From: Sodiomyces alkalinus F11
Taxonomy: Eukaryota > Ascomycota > Sordariomycetes > Glomerellales > Plectosphaerellaceae
Direction of reading: 5' to 3'
Length of the DNA: 64,000 nt
Assembly (NCBI RefSeq): GCF_003711515.1
Contig: NW_021167087.1
Location: 1,670,799-1,734,798 of the forward strand
Translations under genes and position numbers: made by a program
Part shown: piece after piece, positions 35,015 to 45,907 of the stretch
Layout of the letters: every line of letters starts with the position of its first letter
Numbering within the stretch: the first letter of the stretch is position 1
Notes under the pieces: generated by a model
Databases searched by the model: none
The model's input: the letters and a program-made list of their open reading frames with translations, nothing else
What the model was told of the DNA's origin: nothing

Positions 35015-36100
35015 CTAGGATGCCGGAGCACGTGTGCGCAGGACCTTAGCCCACGAAAGCGAACCTACCGGTCCCGGCTGCGGATTCTTGGAAGACGACG
35101 GGAGGGTCCGTGGTGGCTCGGTCTGTACCGGCGCACCTGGGGACAACGACTGCAGTTCCTTCCGTTCCGAAGATCGAGATGATCGAGCGGCCGATAAGAT
35201 GGGAGACGCAGCTCGTGCCTTCTTAGGACTCGAGGTCGAAACTCGAGCGTCTTTTTCCTGTACCGTGGCGGCAGCGATTGCGGTGGACGGCAATTCTTGA
35301 GCTTCGCACTCTGGGTCTCGGGTGTTGATGTTCGGGTCAGCCGAAGCCTTCAAGAGCCTAGCCCACTCCTCGAAGCGTTCACGTTCGCCTGACTGCTCCT
35401 CTGGACAATCCTCGAGTGCCTGCACGAGTACGAGCGGGTTAAGCTCGAGGCTTGCCTTCCTCTCCTCGTCCGTCTGCTTCGGCTGGGCAGACCTGATCAG
35501 AGCTTTCTTTTTCCCCTTCCTCTTCCTCTTCTCCGTTGCCCGTCGCTTCTTCGGCGTCGATTCCGAGTCTGATTTTCTTTTCCTAGCGGACTGTAGAGAG
35601 TCCGGCTGCTCGACAACCGGGTTGGATCGTCTTCTCAAATCGGAGATCCGGTCGAGACAACCGAGTGCTGTCCTTAGGAAAGACGACCGCCGCCTTTTGG
35701 ATTCGGTAACAACACGCGGAAGACCAGGAGTGGAGTCAGCAGCAGAGATACAGCCGTGTTGTTCGTCGTGGGACTCGTCGATGATGAGCGGGGTCTCTCT
35801 GCTCCCTTTGGTAGTTTGCTTGCCGTTGTCGTTGTCTCGGCCCTCGTCGCGGTCGCAATCGTCGCAATCGATGGGGATGGGCAATTTAGGGCTATCTCCC
35901 AGTCCGACGGGAACGGTTTCTCGTTTCTTATGAAGAGTCCCTTTTGAGCAGGAAGAGACAAGGTCGGCGTGGCTATTTCCTGCGGGATTGGAGGGGGATG
36001 AAGGAGAATGAGGAGCTTGTGAGGTGGTAAGTTCTATGTCGACCATCTTGTCAATTGGCATGGGATCTAGACGTCCTTTGTCAGCAGCCGTGCGCGCCAC
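35015..36100 (-). CDS. Hypothetical basic nuclear protein
   Basis: A 361-residue single-exon frame that I do not recognise. Most of it is disordered and rich in Ser, Pro and charged residues. Several strong basic nuclear-localisation-like stretches lie at about 160-225 (RKRKSD, PKKRRATEKRKRKGKKK). One ordered-looking helix lies at about 235-265 (LELNPLVLVQALEDCPEE, then ERFEEWARLLKASADP), and SLSWAKVLRTRAP closes the protein. It could bind DNA, RNA or chromatin, but no domain supports that. Its stop lies only 138 bp before the TFIIE-beta start on the same strand. The start is uncertain; a later ATG (MPIDKM) is possible. Coding potential is supported by length and residue makeup only. Confidence 0.6.
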   Translation of the reverse strand: MARTAADKGRLDPMPIDKMVDIELTTSQAPHSPSSPSNPAGNSHADLVSSCSKGTLHKKRETVPVGLGDSPKLPIPIDCDDCDRDEGRDNDNGKQTTKGSRETPLIIDESHDEQHGCISAADSTPGLPRVVTESKRRRSSFLRTALGCLDRISDLRRRSNPVVEQPDSLQSARKRKSDSESTPKKRRATEKRKRKGKKKALIRSAQPKQTDEERKASLELNPLVLVQALEDCPEEQSGERERFEEWARLLKASADPNINTRDPECEAQELPSTAIAAATVQEKDARVSTSSPKKARAASPILSAARSSRSSERKELQSLSPGAPVQTEPPRTLPSSSKNPQPGPVGSLSWAKVLRTRAPAS

Positions 36101-37175
36101 GAGAGTGGATGTGGCGCAATATCACCAACCACCATATACTACCGAAGACATGTGGCGCATGCTACTGAACTCTATCCCATTAGAGGTAAACAATGCGATG
36201 ACAAGTAGCAAAGTGCAAAGTGTCCTGGACTCGGAACTCAGGTGTGCAGATTATAGAAACAAAAAAATAAAGAGAGCACAGGAAAGTCTTGTAAAATTGA
36301 ACACTGACTGAGGTCAAGTCAAGTGCGTGCATTTATCTAGAACTCTTTTACTATGAGCAATGGCTGAATCTACAGATTGTCTTCTTCAGAGGTGCCTTGC
36401 TTTTCCTATTATAAGCCAATCTTCAATGCAAGACAATACCCAACTTCTCTGTGACTTAGACCATCAAACACATTGCAGTGTAGGTAATAAAGGTTAGACC
36501 ATGTTGTTATAGGAAAGCAGTCTTTCACACATTGTTCATAGAGAGGAATGTTGTTATGATGTCGAGCTTAGCGCTCTATACCTTAGTTAAAGCATAGAAC
36601 CTTCAAAACTGGTAGCCACAAAACGATGCCTACCTCTTGAAAACAGATTCATAGAAGTCTGTGAAGTGATACGAAGTCAGAGGATGTGACACATGTCTAT
36701 CAGCAGTGATCTTTTAGACATAAACTTCAACGTGACTCAGCGTATCAGGACTGTTGTGGTTGACCGAGATCGGCCCTTCGGACCTAGTCACATAGTAATG
36801 GGGGGTCTATAAACGACCCGAGGTCCAAGAAAGGTACAATGTTCTCAAGTGGAGGTGACAACACCATGTTCTGAAGGACTGGCTACAAAGAGAACAGCCG
36901 TTCTAATTAAAAGGAATACAACGTCGCTGGTCGACATCTATAACGCCCTAGCAGACCGACTACAAAGCGTCGAGGAGGTCTGAATCATGCCCAATCCCAA
37001 AAGTTTTCCTATCCATGCAAGACCTGAATCCCTCCCAGCGGCCGACGCCGTCCAATCACGCTGGTTATATATGGTATGCAACTCTCGGAAGCGTGCGTCG
37101 TAAAAACCGACCGCCTGCAATGACTTTGCGATTGAACAGCCAGCTTTTGTTGCGGGAATATCGGGATCGGGTCGC
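36101..37175. other. Intergenic region with compositionally distinct island
   Basis: About 1.1 kb between two leftward genes. Bases 36290-36692 are AT-rich, begin TGTAAAATTG and end GGATGTGACA, so they have the TG..CA ends of a long terminal repeat, but no target duplication is visible. Bases 36811-36981 form a 57-codon stop-free frame without ATG on the plus strand. Together they could be a decayed retroelement fragment; this is weak. No intact gene is seen. Confidence 0.3.
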
Positions 37176-37807
37176 CTAAGCCTGCTGCTGTTGCTGCTGC
37201 AGATATTGGTAGGCGTAGTAGCCAAGCGCACCGCCGAGGAGGATGATAACGTACACGCCGACGCCCAAGCCGCCGGAGGTGTCCTTCGGGCCAGCGCTGA
37301 CGGCAGAGGTGGAGGCAGCCTTGGGGGCAGGGTCGCCAGACTGTATCGATGGACATGTTTGTTAGCGCCATGATCACGCAATACCGGCGAACGGGCTGAT
37401 CGGGCGCTCCTTCCGCTCCTTCCAACTCTGGTAGGGTTGGTACTTGCCTTCCTCTTCAGAACGCCAACCTCGAGCTGGGCAAGCGTTTCCCTGGCCTCAT
37501 CGCTGTGGCCGACGTCCTCGAAGGCCTCGGTGGAATCCTGGCCAGCGACATCAAGAAGGACCTCCTCACCACCACTGGGGAAAAGGGGTAACTGTCAGTA
37601 TGCGATGCGTGCGCCAAATGGCGTAGGGAGCCGCTGATAAGGCAATTGATGGGAGACCATCAAAGCATTCGCGAGATTCAGGGTCGCTACTCACGGATGC
37701 TCATCGACAAACTTGGTGCAGTCGTAGATCTTGTCGTGGACCACGATGAAGAGGTCCTTCTTGGTGTTGTGCTCAGCAACATCCTGGTAAGTGAGTTCGA
37801 GGCCCAT
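37176..37807 (-). CDS. CYB5: Cytochrome b5, tail-anchored
   Basis: Small haem protein of the ER or outer mitochondrial membrane that passes electrons to desaturases, hydroxylases and P450s. Exons 37807-37695, 37574-37448 and 37340-37176 give 134 aa, standard length. The haem ligands are H37, in the HPGG motif restored by the first splice join (DEH-P-GGEEVLL), and H61 (EDVGHS). An Ala/Ser-rich linker leads to one C-terminal hydrophobic segment (about 103-125, [18 protein letters not shown]) and a Gln-rich tail, the tail-anchor layout. The second intron starts with GC (AAG/GCAAGT) rather than GT and ends in ACAG. No alternative GT donor in the right place keeps the frame. Confidence 0.95.
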
Positions 37808-38629
37808 CTTTAGAGATTTGTCGGTGACAGGAGTGCTTTTCTGAACAGCTCAATGCGTGAGGCTTAAGGCGGGAGAGGCGCAATGGAACAATGCTATGCG
37901 AAACGCTTAGAAATGTCACTGGAGAAAGATGGGTGTCGGTCGGTGAGCGAAAGGGATCAGGCCAGAAAATCGTTTCCCGGATAGTGTTGAGTGCCACGAT
38001 GTGTATATTAACCAAAAGAGAAAAAAGTCGAAGGTCCCCTGGAAAAATGGGGGGCTATCATTAGGAATTGCGGTGGTATCCGCTGATTAGGTGGCCAGAA
38101 CCAATCAGAAGACGATGAATTAGAGGTGGGTGAGATCTGGTTGGACAAGACACAGATTAGCTACTTTTTTCCGTGGAGACACGGGGCGTAAGTGGGTACC
38201 GAAGTACCTAGGGGCTTTTTGGTGTCGGGACGGAGACTCGGGATGTCCACTTTCGGCCTGGAAACTGTTATCCCCGTCGGCATCCATGACCTTCTATCAA
38301 TTGCACAGGGTGGGAACGAAAGAGGGAGAGTCTAGACGCGTCTTTCCATGCGAAGAAGAGAACGGTGGGATCTTGGCGTCGTGCACGACTTCTTCCCTGA
38401 GCGTCGATGGCCCCGGGAAACGGGTACGCCAAACGTTCTCTGTTCCTTCTGACACTTTGTCACCACGGAGTAAGCATCGTAAAGCACGGGAAAGAAAGTT
38501 GGACCATCGCCAAGCTATTGGAACACTCAAATACCTAACAGGCTTCATGTGACCACTTTTCTCTCAGCGGTCGAAATCACGTCCCGCATGCTCCCTGTCC
38601 TCTCAACGCTTCTAGCTCTGCTAAACCAC
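37808..38629. other. Intergenic region upstream of cytochrome b5
   Basis: About 0.8 kb between the cytochrome b5 start and the capping-protein stop, both genes reading leftward. A 140-codon plus-strand frame at 38130-38552 shows no domain or family resemblance and is probably chance. The part nearest 37808 should contain the cytochrome b5 promoter. Confidence 0.45.
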
Positions 38630-39856
38630 CTACCGCCTCGAACCGCCGCCAATGTCCTGGCCTAATCTGTAGCTGGTGACTTTCTCCCACTCGATCTTCT
38701 GTCTCGTCACAGGCAGCTGCCGACGCAGGCCTTTGAATGCACCCTCACTAAGGTCTGCGAAGCCTTTGTTGAGCTCTGTTTGATACTTATTCTCCGTGGT
38801 CGAGATTTCCTTGACGATGCCCACGCCCGTGCCAGACGGAATGGAGGCCGTGGATGGTCGGTTCGTCAGGAGACGGACATTCCCGTCCTCGTAGTAATGC
38901 ACATCGACCTTGATGGAGCCTTCGAGGGTCCCCGAGGAAGGGTCAAATATATAAAGAGAGCGCCATCGACCGTTCCTGTTTCCGTTTGGTTAGCTAGGCG
39001 GCGCCCTACGTGGAGGAGTTAGGGCAGGGGAGATGTCTTTCGACGAAGGGGACAGCGTTACCAGAAGTTGTTGGGGCTGTATTTGTTTGAAGCAATGATG
39101 ATAGCGACCTTGGTGTCGTTCTCAATGGGGTACGCGCCATAGGCAGCATTGGGAAAGTGTTCCTTGACATAAGGACCGAGGCTCTTCAATATGGATTTGC
39201 TGCGTCGTGGTCAGCGGCGTGCAACTGGAGCTCTCCCTGGTGGACCATTCCATTTCTCCTTACACCAAGTCCGATTGTGCACCCTCCAAAACGTAGCTCT
39301 GAACACCGCTGGCTTTCTACAAGGTCGTCAGTTTTTCTGCCTCGCCATCTTCGAAATTGTCGGTCGCACCTGGTTGCTGTGGTCGAACGTGAAGCTTGAG
39401 CTGCTCTCGACGTCATAGTACCGACCACCGCCCAAGGAGCTGTGGGAGCTGATGATCACCTGCGATAGCCACCCCCAGTTCAGTCGATCAGGGTCCAATG
39501 CGACGGGGGAGACCACTCTATCCACAACGAACCGGCTGACTGCTCTCGGGCAACTTGACAGTGATGAACTGCTCCTCGTTGTATTTCTGGAAGGCGGGAC
39601 CGAGGCTGGAGACAACGTCCGGGCTCGAAAGCGCCTTGATGTCTTGGACAGCGTCAATATTCGAAGGGATTGAGAACGGGCTGCGAGCGATGCGATTTAC
39701 CTGCTATGACATCTGCGAGCTGATGGGCGTCAGCTTGGAACGGTAATTACTTCGTGCACCCTAGCATGGGGAAATGAAACGGAGGGTGTTTGCACGAACT
39801 TCGCCAGGAGGAGCTCCCTCCACGAAGGCCGAGACTGTCTCGACTTCCGAGGACAT
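38630..39856 (-). CDS. CAP1: F-actin-capping protein subunit alpha
   Basis: Forms a heterodimer with the beta subunit and caps barbed ends of actin filaments, notably in cortical actin patches. Seven exons: 39856-39800, 39719-39701, 39642-39533, 39459-39370, 39316-39264, 39199-39062 and 38975-38630, giving 270 aa, the usual length. Joins restore family text: PPGE-LADVIA-DIKAL, ESSQP-VIISSHSSLG, FDHSNQ-KASGVQSYVL, SDL-V-KSILKSLG and NNF-W-NGRWRS. The C-terminal block (DVHYYEDGNVRLLT, then KVTSYRLGQDIGGGSRR) resembles the mobile tentacle region that binds actin. Exon 2 is only 19 nt. Introns 1 and 3 use unusual GTTCGT donors. This is the most split gene in the window. Confidence 0.95.
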
Positions 39857-40552
39857 GGTTGTTGAGCGTAGATTTCGTGATCCAAGTAGTTGCGGTGAGA
39901 CAAGGACAATGGCTTGGTCGAGTTTATTATAGCTGTACACTGGTGTTCGTGGAGACGAGTGCAGCTTCAAGGTACGAAGTAGTAATTACGGCACCTGTCC
40001 CCGAGCCACGTTAAAGTGAACCTCAAACTGGGGAATCTCGGTGCGGGGCAGGATGTCCACTGCCAAGCACTGGACTAATACGAAAAAAAGGACCGTCAGT
40101 GCAAGACTATTTAGCCCACAATATTTCTGCGAGCAATCAAGTCACTCACTATCATATCCCGATTCCCCCACCAACAAACACCAACGATCTCACATGGGCT
40201 CTCCACAATCATTGTATGGAGCTGGAAACAATAAAAAAAAGTGATTCTGCTGTCTTCGCGTTCCTAATCACAGCTCTCATCCTAGGATCGGTCCTCATTT
40301 ACAATGCAGTGTGCTGCAGTATGGCTTATGAAAAATCTGCGCAATTGACTGGCCCACTTCGCAAACGATCATATGAGCTTGCTTTCTCTCGATGCCCCTG
40401 CACAGGCAAGTCGACCGACCATCACTAACTAATTACAAAGCTGGCTGTCAGGCTGTCATCTATTATTCGTCATTTTTCTATGATGTATCCCGGAGACCAG
40501 GCCCTCTCCAGTTCACCATGCCCTTGGAAAGGATTTCCAGCACTTGGCCCGT
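39857..40552. other. Intergenic region upstream of CAP1
   Basis: About 0.7 kb between the CAP1 start and the stop of the BCKDH E1-beta gene, same strand. It is moderately AT-rich. A 109-codon plus-strand frame (40099-40428) has no recognisable domain. No repeat or RNA was seen. Confidence 0.45.
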
Positions 40553-41844
40553 TCAATATTCCAAGACCTTCTTGATGTTGTCATATATCCCTGGTCGCCC
40601 ATGTCAGCACGTTCCAATGCAGGAGTGTGGTAGAGATACCGTGGGTCCCGTGGGAGCAGAGAATATGATAACTTACTTGCGACATCCGGAATGTTGAACT
40701 TCTCAAACATCAAAGGCGTCGGGATGCTCCACCCCGCCACTCGTGCAACTGGCGCCTCTAGTCGCAGGAAGGTGTCCGGGTCTTCCTGAATCGCCGCCGC
40801 CACTTCCGCTCCCGTACCGGCGTTCACCATGGCCTCGTGCACCACAAGGCAGCGGCCAGTCTTGCGCACGCTCGCGTACACCGTCTCCTTGTCCCAGGGA
40901 TATATGGTCCGCAGGTCGATCAGCTCAACCGAGATCCCCAGCTCTTCCTCCACCTTCTCTATGGCCGACATGCACATGTACAACGGCTGACCGTAGGAGA
41001 TGACGGTAACGTCTTTCCCCTCCCTCAAGATCTCCGCTTTGGAAAGCGGAAGCGTGTACGGTGAAGTGGGCACCTGCTCGACCGCCGCGCGGTACAGGAT
41101 CTTGGGCTCCATGAAGACGCACGGGTCGTTGCTCCGAATGGCCGAGAGCAGGAGGCCCTTGGCCTGCAGCGGCGACCGGGGGATGATGACCCGCAGGCCG
41201 GGGATATGGGTGAACAGGCTCTCGGGTGACTGCGAGTGGTACAAGGCGCCGTGCCCGACGCTGCCGCACGGCATGCGCACTGTGAGACCGCCGGCGCTGC
41301 GTCCGCAGCTCCCTTCGCGGTACCGGTACTTGGCCGCCTCGTTGACGAGTTGGTCGAATGCAGGGTATACGTAGTCGGCGAACTGAATCTCGGCGACAGG
41401 CCGCATCCCCTCCGCCGCGGCGCCAATGGCGAATCCCATGATGCCTTGCTCGGTGAGCGGGGTGTTGAAGACGCGGTTAGCACCGTACGTGTCGGCCAGA
41501 CTCATGGTGCAACGAAAGACGCCGCCGAATGCTACGTCCTCGCCGAATACGAGGACTGAGGGGTCTTGGCCTAACGCAGTCGAGAGGGCGTCGTTGATGG
41601 CCTGGAAGAGGTTCATTTTCCTCGTCGTACCATCGCGGACTTTGGGCGGTAGCTCCGCGCTGGAGAGGGCCGTCTGGGGTTCGTGGGCTAGGAGAGAGGT
41701 CGTGGAGTAGTCGATGGGGACGTTCAGCTTTGCGTTTGGTGCGTGTGTTGAGTAGGACCGTTGCACACAGACCGCGAGGGAGCGAGGGGTCCTGAGCGAG
41801 GGAGCTACTGCCCTCCTCGCCGAGTGTGATAGAATTCTCTTCAT
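40553..41844 (-). CDS. BCKDHB: Branched-chain 2-oxoacid dehydrogenase E1 subunit beta, mitochondrial
   Basis: Thiamine-diphosphate-dependent E1-beta that, with E1-alpha, decarboxylates 2-oxoacids from Leu, Ile and Val in the mitochondrial matrix. Exons 41844-40677 and 40590-40553 give 401 aa. A basic presequence ([15 protein letters not shown]...RSYSTHAP) is followed by the transketolase-type pyrimidine domain ([15 protein letters not shown], then [15 protein letters not shown] and [15 protein letters not shown]) and the C-terminal transketolase domain. GGVFRCT and [17 protein letters not shown] favour BCKDH over pyruvate dehydrogenase E1-beta. The 86-bp intron near the 3' end is required: without it the protein would end in an unrelated tail, with it the protein ends [12 protein letters not shown]. 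It is divergent from the glucanase gene, with 482 bp between starts. Confidence 0.94.
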
Positions 41845-42326
41845 CGTAGACGTTCAGATGTCTTAGAAATATGTTTGATTGAAGATGTGAAAGGATAATC
41901 TCAGCCGTTTCCTTACCGTTCATTGACAAGAGAGCAGGCGGTCTTACCCCACGAGACTTCTCGAATTGTGTAAGCCGAGGGGCCGTAGACCAAGTTATGA
42001 TGCAAGTTCGGCTTGCGACGGCTTTTGCGGGGGTCCGTATCAGGGGAAGGCCCACTACAGTGGTCCGTGCAGTTACGCATCCACTTTACTCCAAGATTAG
42101 ATTGTTGCTGTGCCAACATGTTCCAAGGTAAGCCAAGCCCTTCGATCAGGGAAAGCCCACAATACCAGACTCTAATAGAACGGTTGCTGAGCATAAGACA
42201 AGAACTTAAGACATGCACGCATAAAACATCATCATTCAGCACTAAGCTCTCCAAATTACAGCATTCCGGCATCAACATTGACAAAGATACGAGAGTTTTG
42301 ATTACTTCTTTGACCCCACAGCTATC
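41845..42326. promoter_or_regulatory. Divergent BCKDHB/exgD promoter region
   Basis: 482 bp between two divergent ATGs, so it must hold both promoters and leaders. No specific factor site is convincing to me. Confidence 0.5.
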
Positions 42327-44707
42327 ATGGCGCCGAGGGACTCGTCTCCGCGATCACCCCATCGGCGCCGCGAGTCCTCAGGCACACGACATTATAAGCG
42401 AAGCTCACACCACGAGCGCCGCTCCTCGAGGCGACCTCCGACAACATCCAGCTCCGAAGACAGTCGGCCCGACCGGAACTCACGCCCGCGCCCTCTTTCG
42501 GCAGAGGCCCTAGCACGGCTCAACGAGCGGAATGCGAGGGGCATTACCGATCGATCCCAGGGGCGGCGTCGGCAAACCGGTTCAAGAGAACACGACTACG
42601 ATGAAGATCGTAGGAGGCGGCGTGAGGAGCGTAGGCGGCGGCATTTAGAGGAGAAGTGGCGACGGGAAGAAGAGGAACGTCGAAGAATGGGGGAGGAGGA
42701 AGAAAGCCGCGATGATCGCCGACACAGTGATTACGACGACTTGCCACGACGTCCCAGGAGGGCGGCTTATCGACACCACAGAAACTACTCCGATGACGGG
42801 TACGAGAGTCCACCGCGAACACCGCGAACACCGCAAAGGGGCAGAAAGGACAATAAACGGGTTGTCAGCGGTGCCGCCCTTGAGGAGGGCCAGGGATGGC
42901 GGTTGGGCGGGTTTCTAGGCAGGTTACGAGGCGGAGGAGGAAGCAGTGTACCGAGCGTTGACCGGGGGAAGGAGAGAGACGAGTCGGACTATGATCCGCC
43001 GGCGCCAGTTCGAAAGAAGAAGAAGAAATGTACGTGCCGGTTTCTTCTTGTCACCCTTCTCCCCCCCCCCCCCCCCCCCCCAATCTTAACTCTGGGCTGG
43101 AAGGATATAAGCAGCTGACCTTTTCCCCAGGGATATTTCTCGGTATTGCGGTTGTGCTGCTCGTAATAATCATCGTGGTGGCCGTTGTGGTTAGCCGGAA
43201 CAACGCATCGAACGATGACGATGACGACTCAAAGTTGGACGAGGAGAAAAAGGACACCATACCGATGCAATGGCGAGGAACATATCTCGATCCGTTCAGC
43301 TGGAAAAGTACCGACGACTTTAACGTTACCTTTACAGATGAGATGGTCGGCGGGCTGCCGGTCATGGGCTTGTTCACGGAATGGGATGACTCGGCCCGCG
43401 CGAATGACCAGGTGCCACCGCTGGACGAGGAATGGGGCTCCTACGAGGAGAAGCCGGCGCGTGGTGTAAATGTTGGCGGCTGGCTCAGCCTGGAACCCTT
43501 CATCACTCCGTCCCTTTTCGACTACGACCGGCGCCACGGTATTATCGACGAGTACACGCTCTGCCGTCACCTCGGGCCCCGGACGACAGCTGAAGTTCTG
43601 GAGAAGCACTACGCTAGTTTCGTGACCGAGTCGACGTTCAGGGAGATCCGTGATGCCGGGCTAGACCATGTGCGGATCCCTTTCTCCTACTGGGCGGTCG
43701 AAGTATTCGAAGGAGACCCTTACCTTTTCCGCACGTCTTGGCGATACCTGTTGCGGGCCATCGAATGGTGTCGGAAGTACGGGTTACGCGTCAAGCTCGA
43801 CCCGCACGGTATCCCGGGATCGCAGAATGGGTGGAACCACTCGGGCCGGCAGGGAGCTATCAGTTGGTTGAACGGGACGGAAGGGGCGGAGAACCGCAGG
43901 CGGTCGATCGAATTCCACGACCGGCTCTCCAAGTTCTTCGCCCAGGACAGGTACAGAAACGTCATTGCGTTTTACGGAGCGGCCAACGAGCCGAGGATGA
44001 CGGAGCTGACGTCGTCGGACGTGATTGCGTGGACCGAGGAGGTGTATCAGCTTGTCCGCGACAACGGGGTGCGGGCGCCGGTGGTGTTCGGGGACGGGTT
44101 CATGGGGCTGCACAACTGGCAGGGCCGGATGACGGGGCACGACGACCTGGTGCTGGACGTGCATCAGTACGTGATCTTCAACCGGGACCAGATCGCGCTG
44201 TCGCACAAGGAGAAAGTGGAGTTCGCGTGCAGCGAATGGACGGAACAGGCGCAGCAGAGCATGGACCGGTCGACGGGATACGGACCCACCATGTTCGCGG
44301 AATGGTCGCAGGCGGACTCGGACTGCGCGCTGCACCTGACCAACGTGGGTCGGGGAAACCGGTGGACGGGAACGTTCGACACGGGACAGGAAGCGACGAG
44401 CGTGCTGGAGCCCCGGTGTCCGACGCTCGATGAGCGGTGTGACTGCACGCCGGCCAACGCGGACATTGGCGACATGAGCGACGGGTACAAGCAATTCCTC
44501 CGCATGTTCGCCGAGGCGCAGATGCACTCGTTCGAGAAGGGATGGGGATGGTGGTACTGGACGTGGGACACGGAGAGCGCTCCGTTGTGGAGTTACAAGA
44601 AGGCGTTGGCGGCGGGCATCATGCCTACGAAGCCGTGGGATCGCGATTTCGACTGTGACCGCAACGTGCCCAGCTTTGATAACCTTCCGGAGTTTGACAA
44701 GCGGTGA
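42327..44707 (+). CDS. exgD: Membrane-anchored GH5 exo-beta-1,3-glucanase (ExgD type)
   Basis: Hydrolyses glucose from ends of beta-1,3-glucan, probably in cell-wall remodelling at the outer face of the plasma membrane. Exons 42327-43029 and 43131-44707 give 759 aa. The N-terminal 234 residues are cytosolic-type, dominated by Arg, Glu and Ser. One signal-anchor helix (about 235-256, restored by splicing as KKKK-W-IFLGIAVVLLV) makes it a type II membrane protein. An acidic DDDDD stalk and the GH5 catalytic domain follow. The acid/base is E521 in YGAANEP and the likely nucleophile is E625 in FAEWSQ (other members have GEWS). GVNVGGWLSLEPF and VRIPFSYWAV are GH5_9 signatures. The intron holds a run of 21 C. 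Aspergillus ExgD is somewhat longer. Confidence 0.92.
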
Positions 44708-45907
44708 AGAAAACCCCCATCTTTGAAGTTGAGGACCGTCGAAGTCGCTCCCTTCTGCGGGTAAGTAGCCTGAGTTGAGGATTGCCTGCCAGAATGGGCA
44801 TGGGTTGGCTTTTGTTCCATGGTGTGATTTGAATCGGAGTGATTTGGAAAGGCTGCAATACGGTATAAGAAATATGGGCCACCTTTTCTACGGTCGAGCT
44901 GTTTGCATGGTTGGGGCATTTTGTTGTTTCTTTGGAGTTTCTGTAGATGTTGGTTGCCTTGCTTTGTAGAAAGAGGACGGCGACCACTAGTGGTGATAGT
45001 GGTGATAGTGGTGATAGTGGTGATAATGGTGATAGTGGGCAGGAGTAAATCTCTCACGCTGGATTGAAAAAGTCCTACCTAGGCATGTGAGAACCAGGGT
45101 GAAGTGTTGATGCTCGATTGAAGCTGTCGAGGGACGGATTGGAGCTTGGAGTCGGAGGAAGTTCCGATCCTACCCCCCGAAACCCGGAACTACCCCAAGA
45201 CCCGCCCTCATCCGACGTCACCGGAAGTCCCGCTGATGACACAGAGTGACAAACCCCTTATGAAGAGGTACACGTGTACTTTGTGATTACCTTTACTTCA
45301 TACATTCGGCGCCGGTATTCCTCGATTCCTCGATTACTCCGTACATACATACATCATCACCACGTTCGGAGTACATACACATACCCTGAGATACTTGATC
45401 ACAAAAGGCGTTTACTAATTGTTTGTTATTTCTAAAGGAGACGCGACGCGGTCATGATTACAAATTACTCAACGCTGAAGTCATCGTCATCGGGCCTAAA
45501 AGTTACCACCGGCCGGAACCGTTGGGCCGAGAAAAAGAAATGAACCTCACACTCGTCTTATTTCCGCCTGTCCCAACTCCCACAACCTTGACCCGTGACA
45601 CGCCAATCCAAACGGGGAAAGGAAATAGTACTCCGGAAATGTCACTAGCCTCGTTCCCGGTTCCTTTTCTCGGGCCATTAGGACGCCCTTGTTGAAGAGA
45701 TCTCTGAGCTCATTATCGTTCCTCTTCTGGTATATATCCCTTTCTCTGATGGATGTAGATGCCAGGAGAAGCCATGAAGGCCTCGATATATAGGAATTCT
45801 ATCCGCTGTCACCTACTTGATCCTGTCCATCATTACCACTGGATTTGTCTCGAAGAATCTAGTCTCGTTCCAATTTACTCCCGCCTCCCAATTCGGGGCA
45901 TACTGCC
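44708..45907. other. Intergenic region with minisatellite
   Basis: 1.2 kb between the glucanase and transporter genes, both rightward. It contains a 9-bp minisatellite (44991-45035), a TACACGTGTA palindrome near 45270 and a TACTCCGTA motif at 45335-45343. The right part is the likely transporter promoter. No gene seen. Confidence 0.5.
44991..45035. repeat. 9-bp minisatellite (TGGTGATAG x5)
   Basis: Five head-to-tail copies of TGGTGATAG; the fourth has one change (TGGTGATAA). It lies in the 3' flank of the glucanase gene. Confidence 0.9.

Noticed and set aside
43738..44527. Long frames on both strands inside the exgD second exon (231 and 247 codons)
   Set aside because: They overlap the GH5 catalytic exon fully and reflect its high GC and codon bias.
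44991..45035. Regular repeat considered as CRISPR-like
   Set aside because: Units are 9 bp and directly adjacent with no spacers, in a eukaryotic genome; it is a minisatellite.
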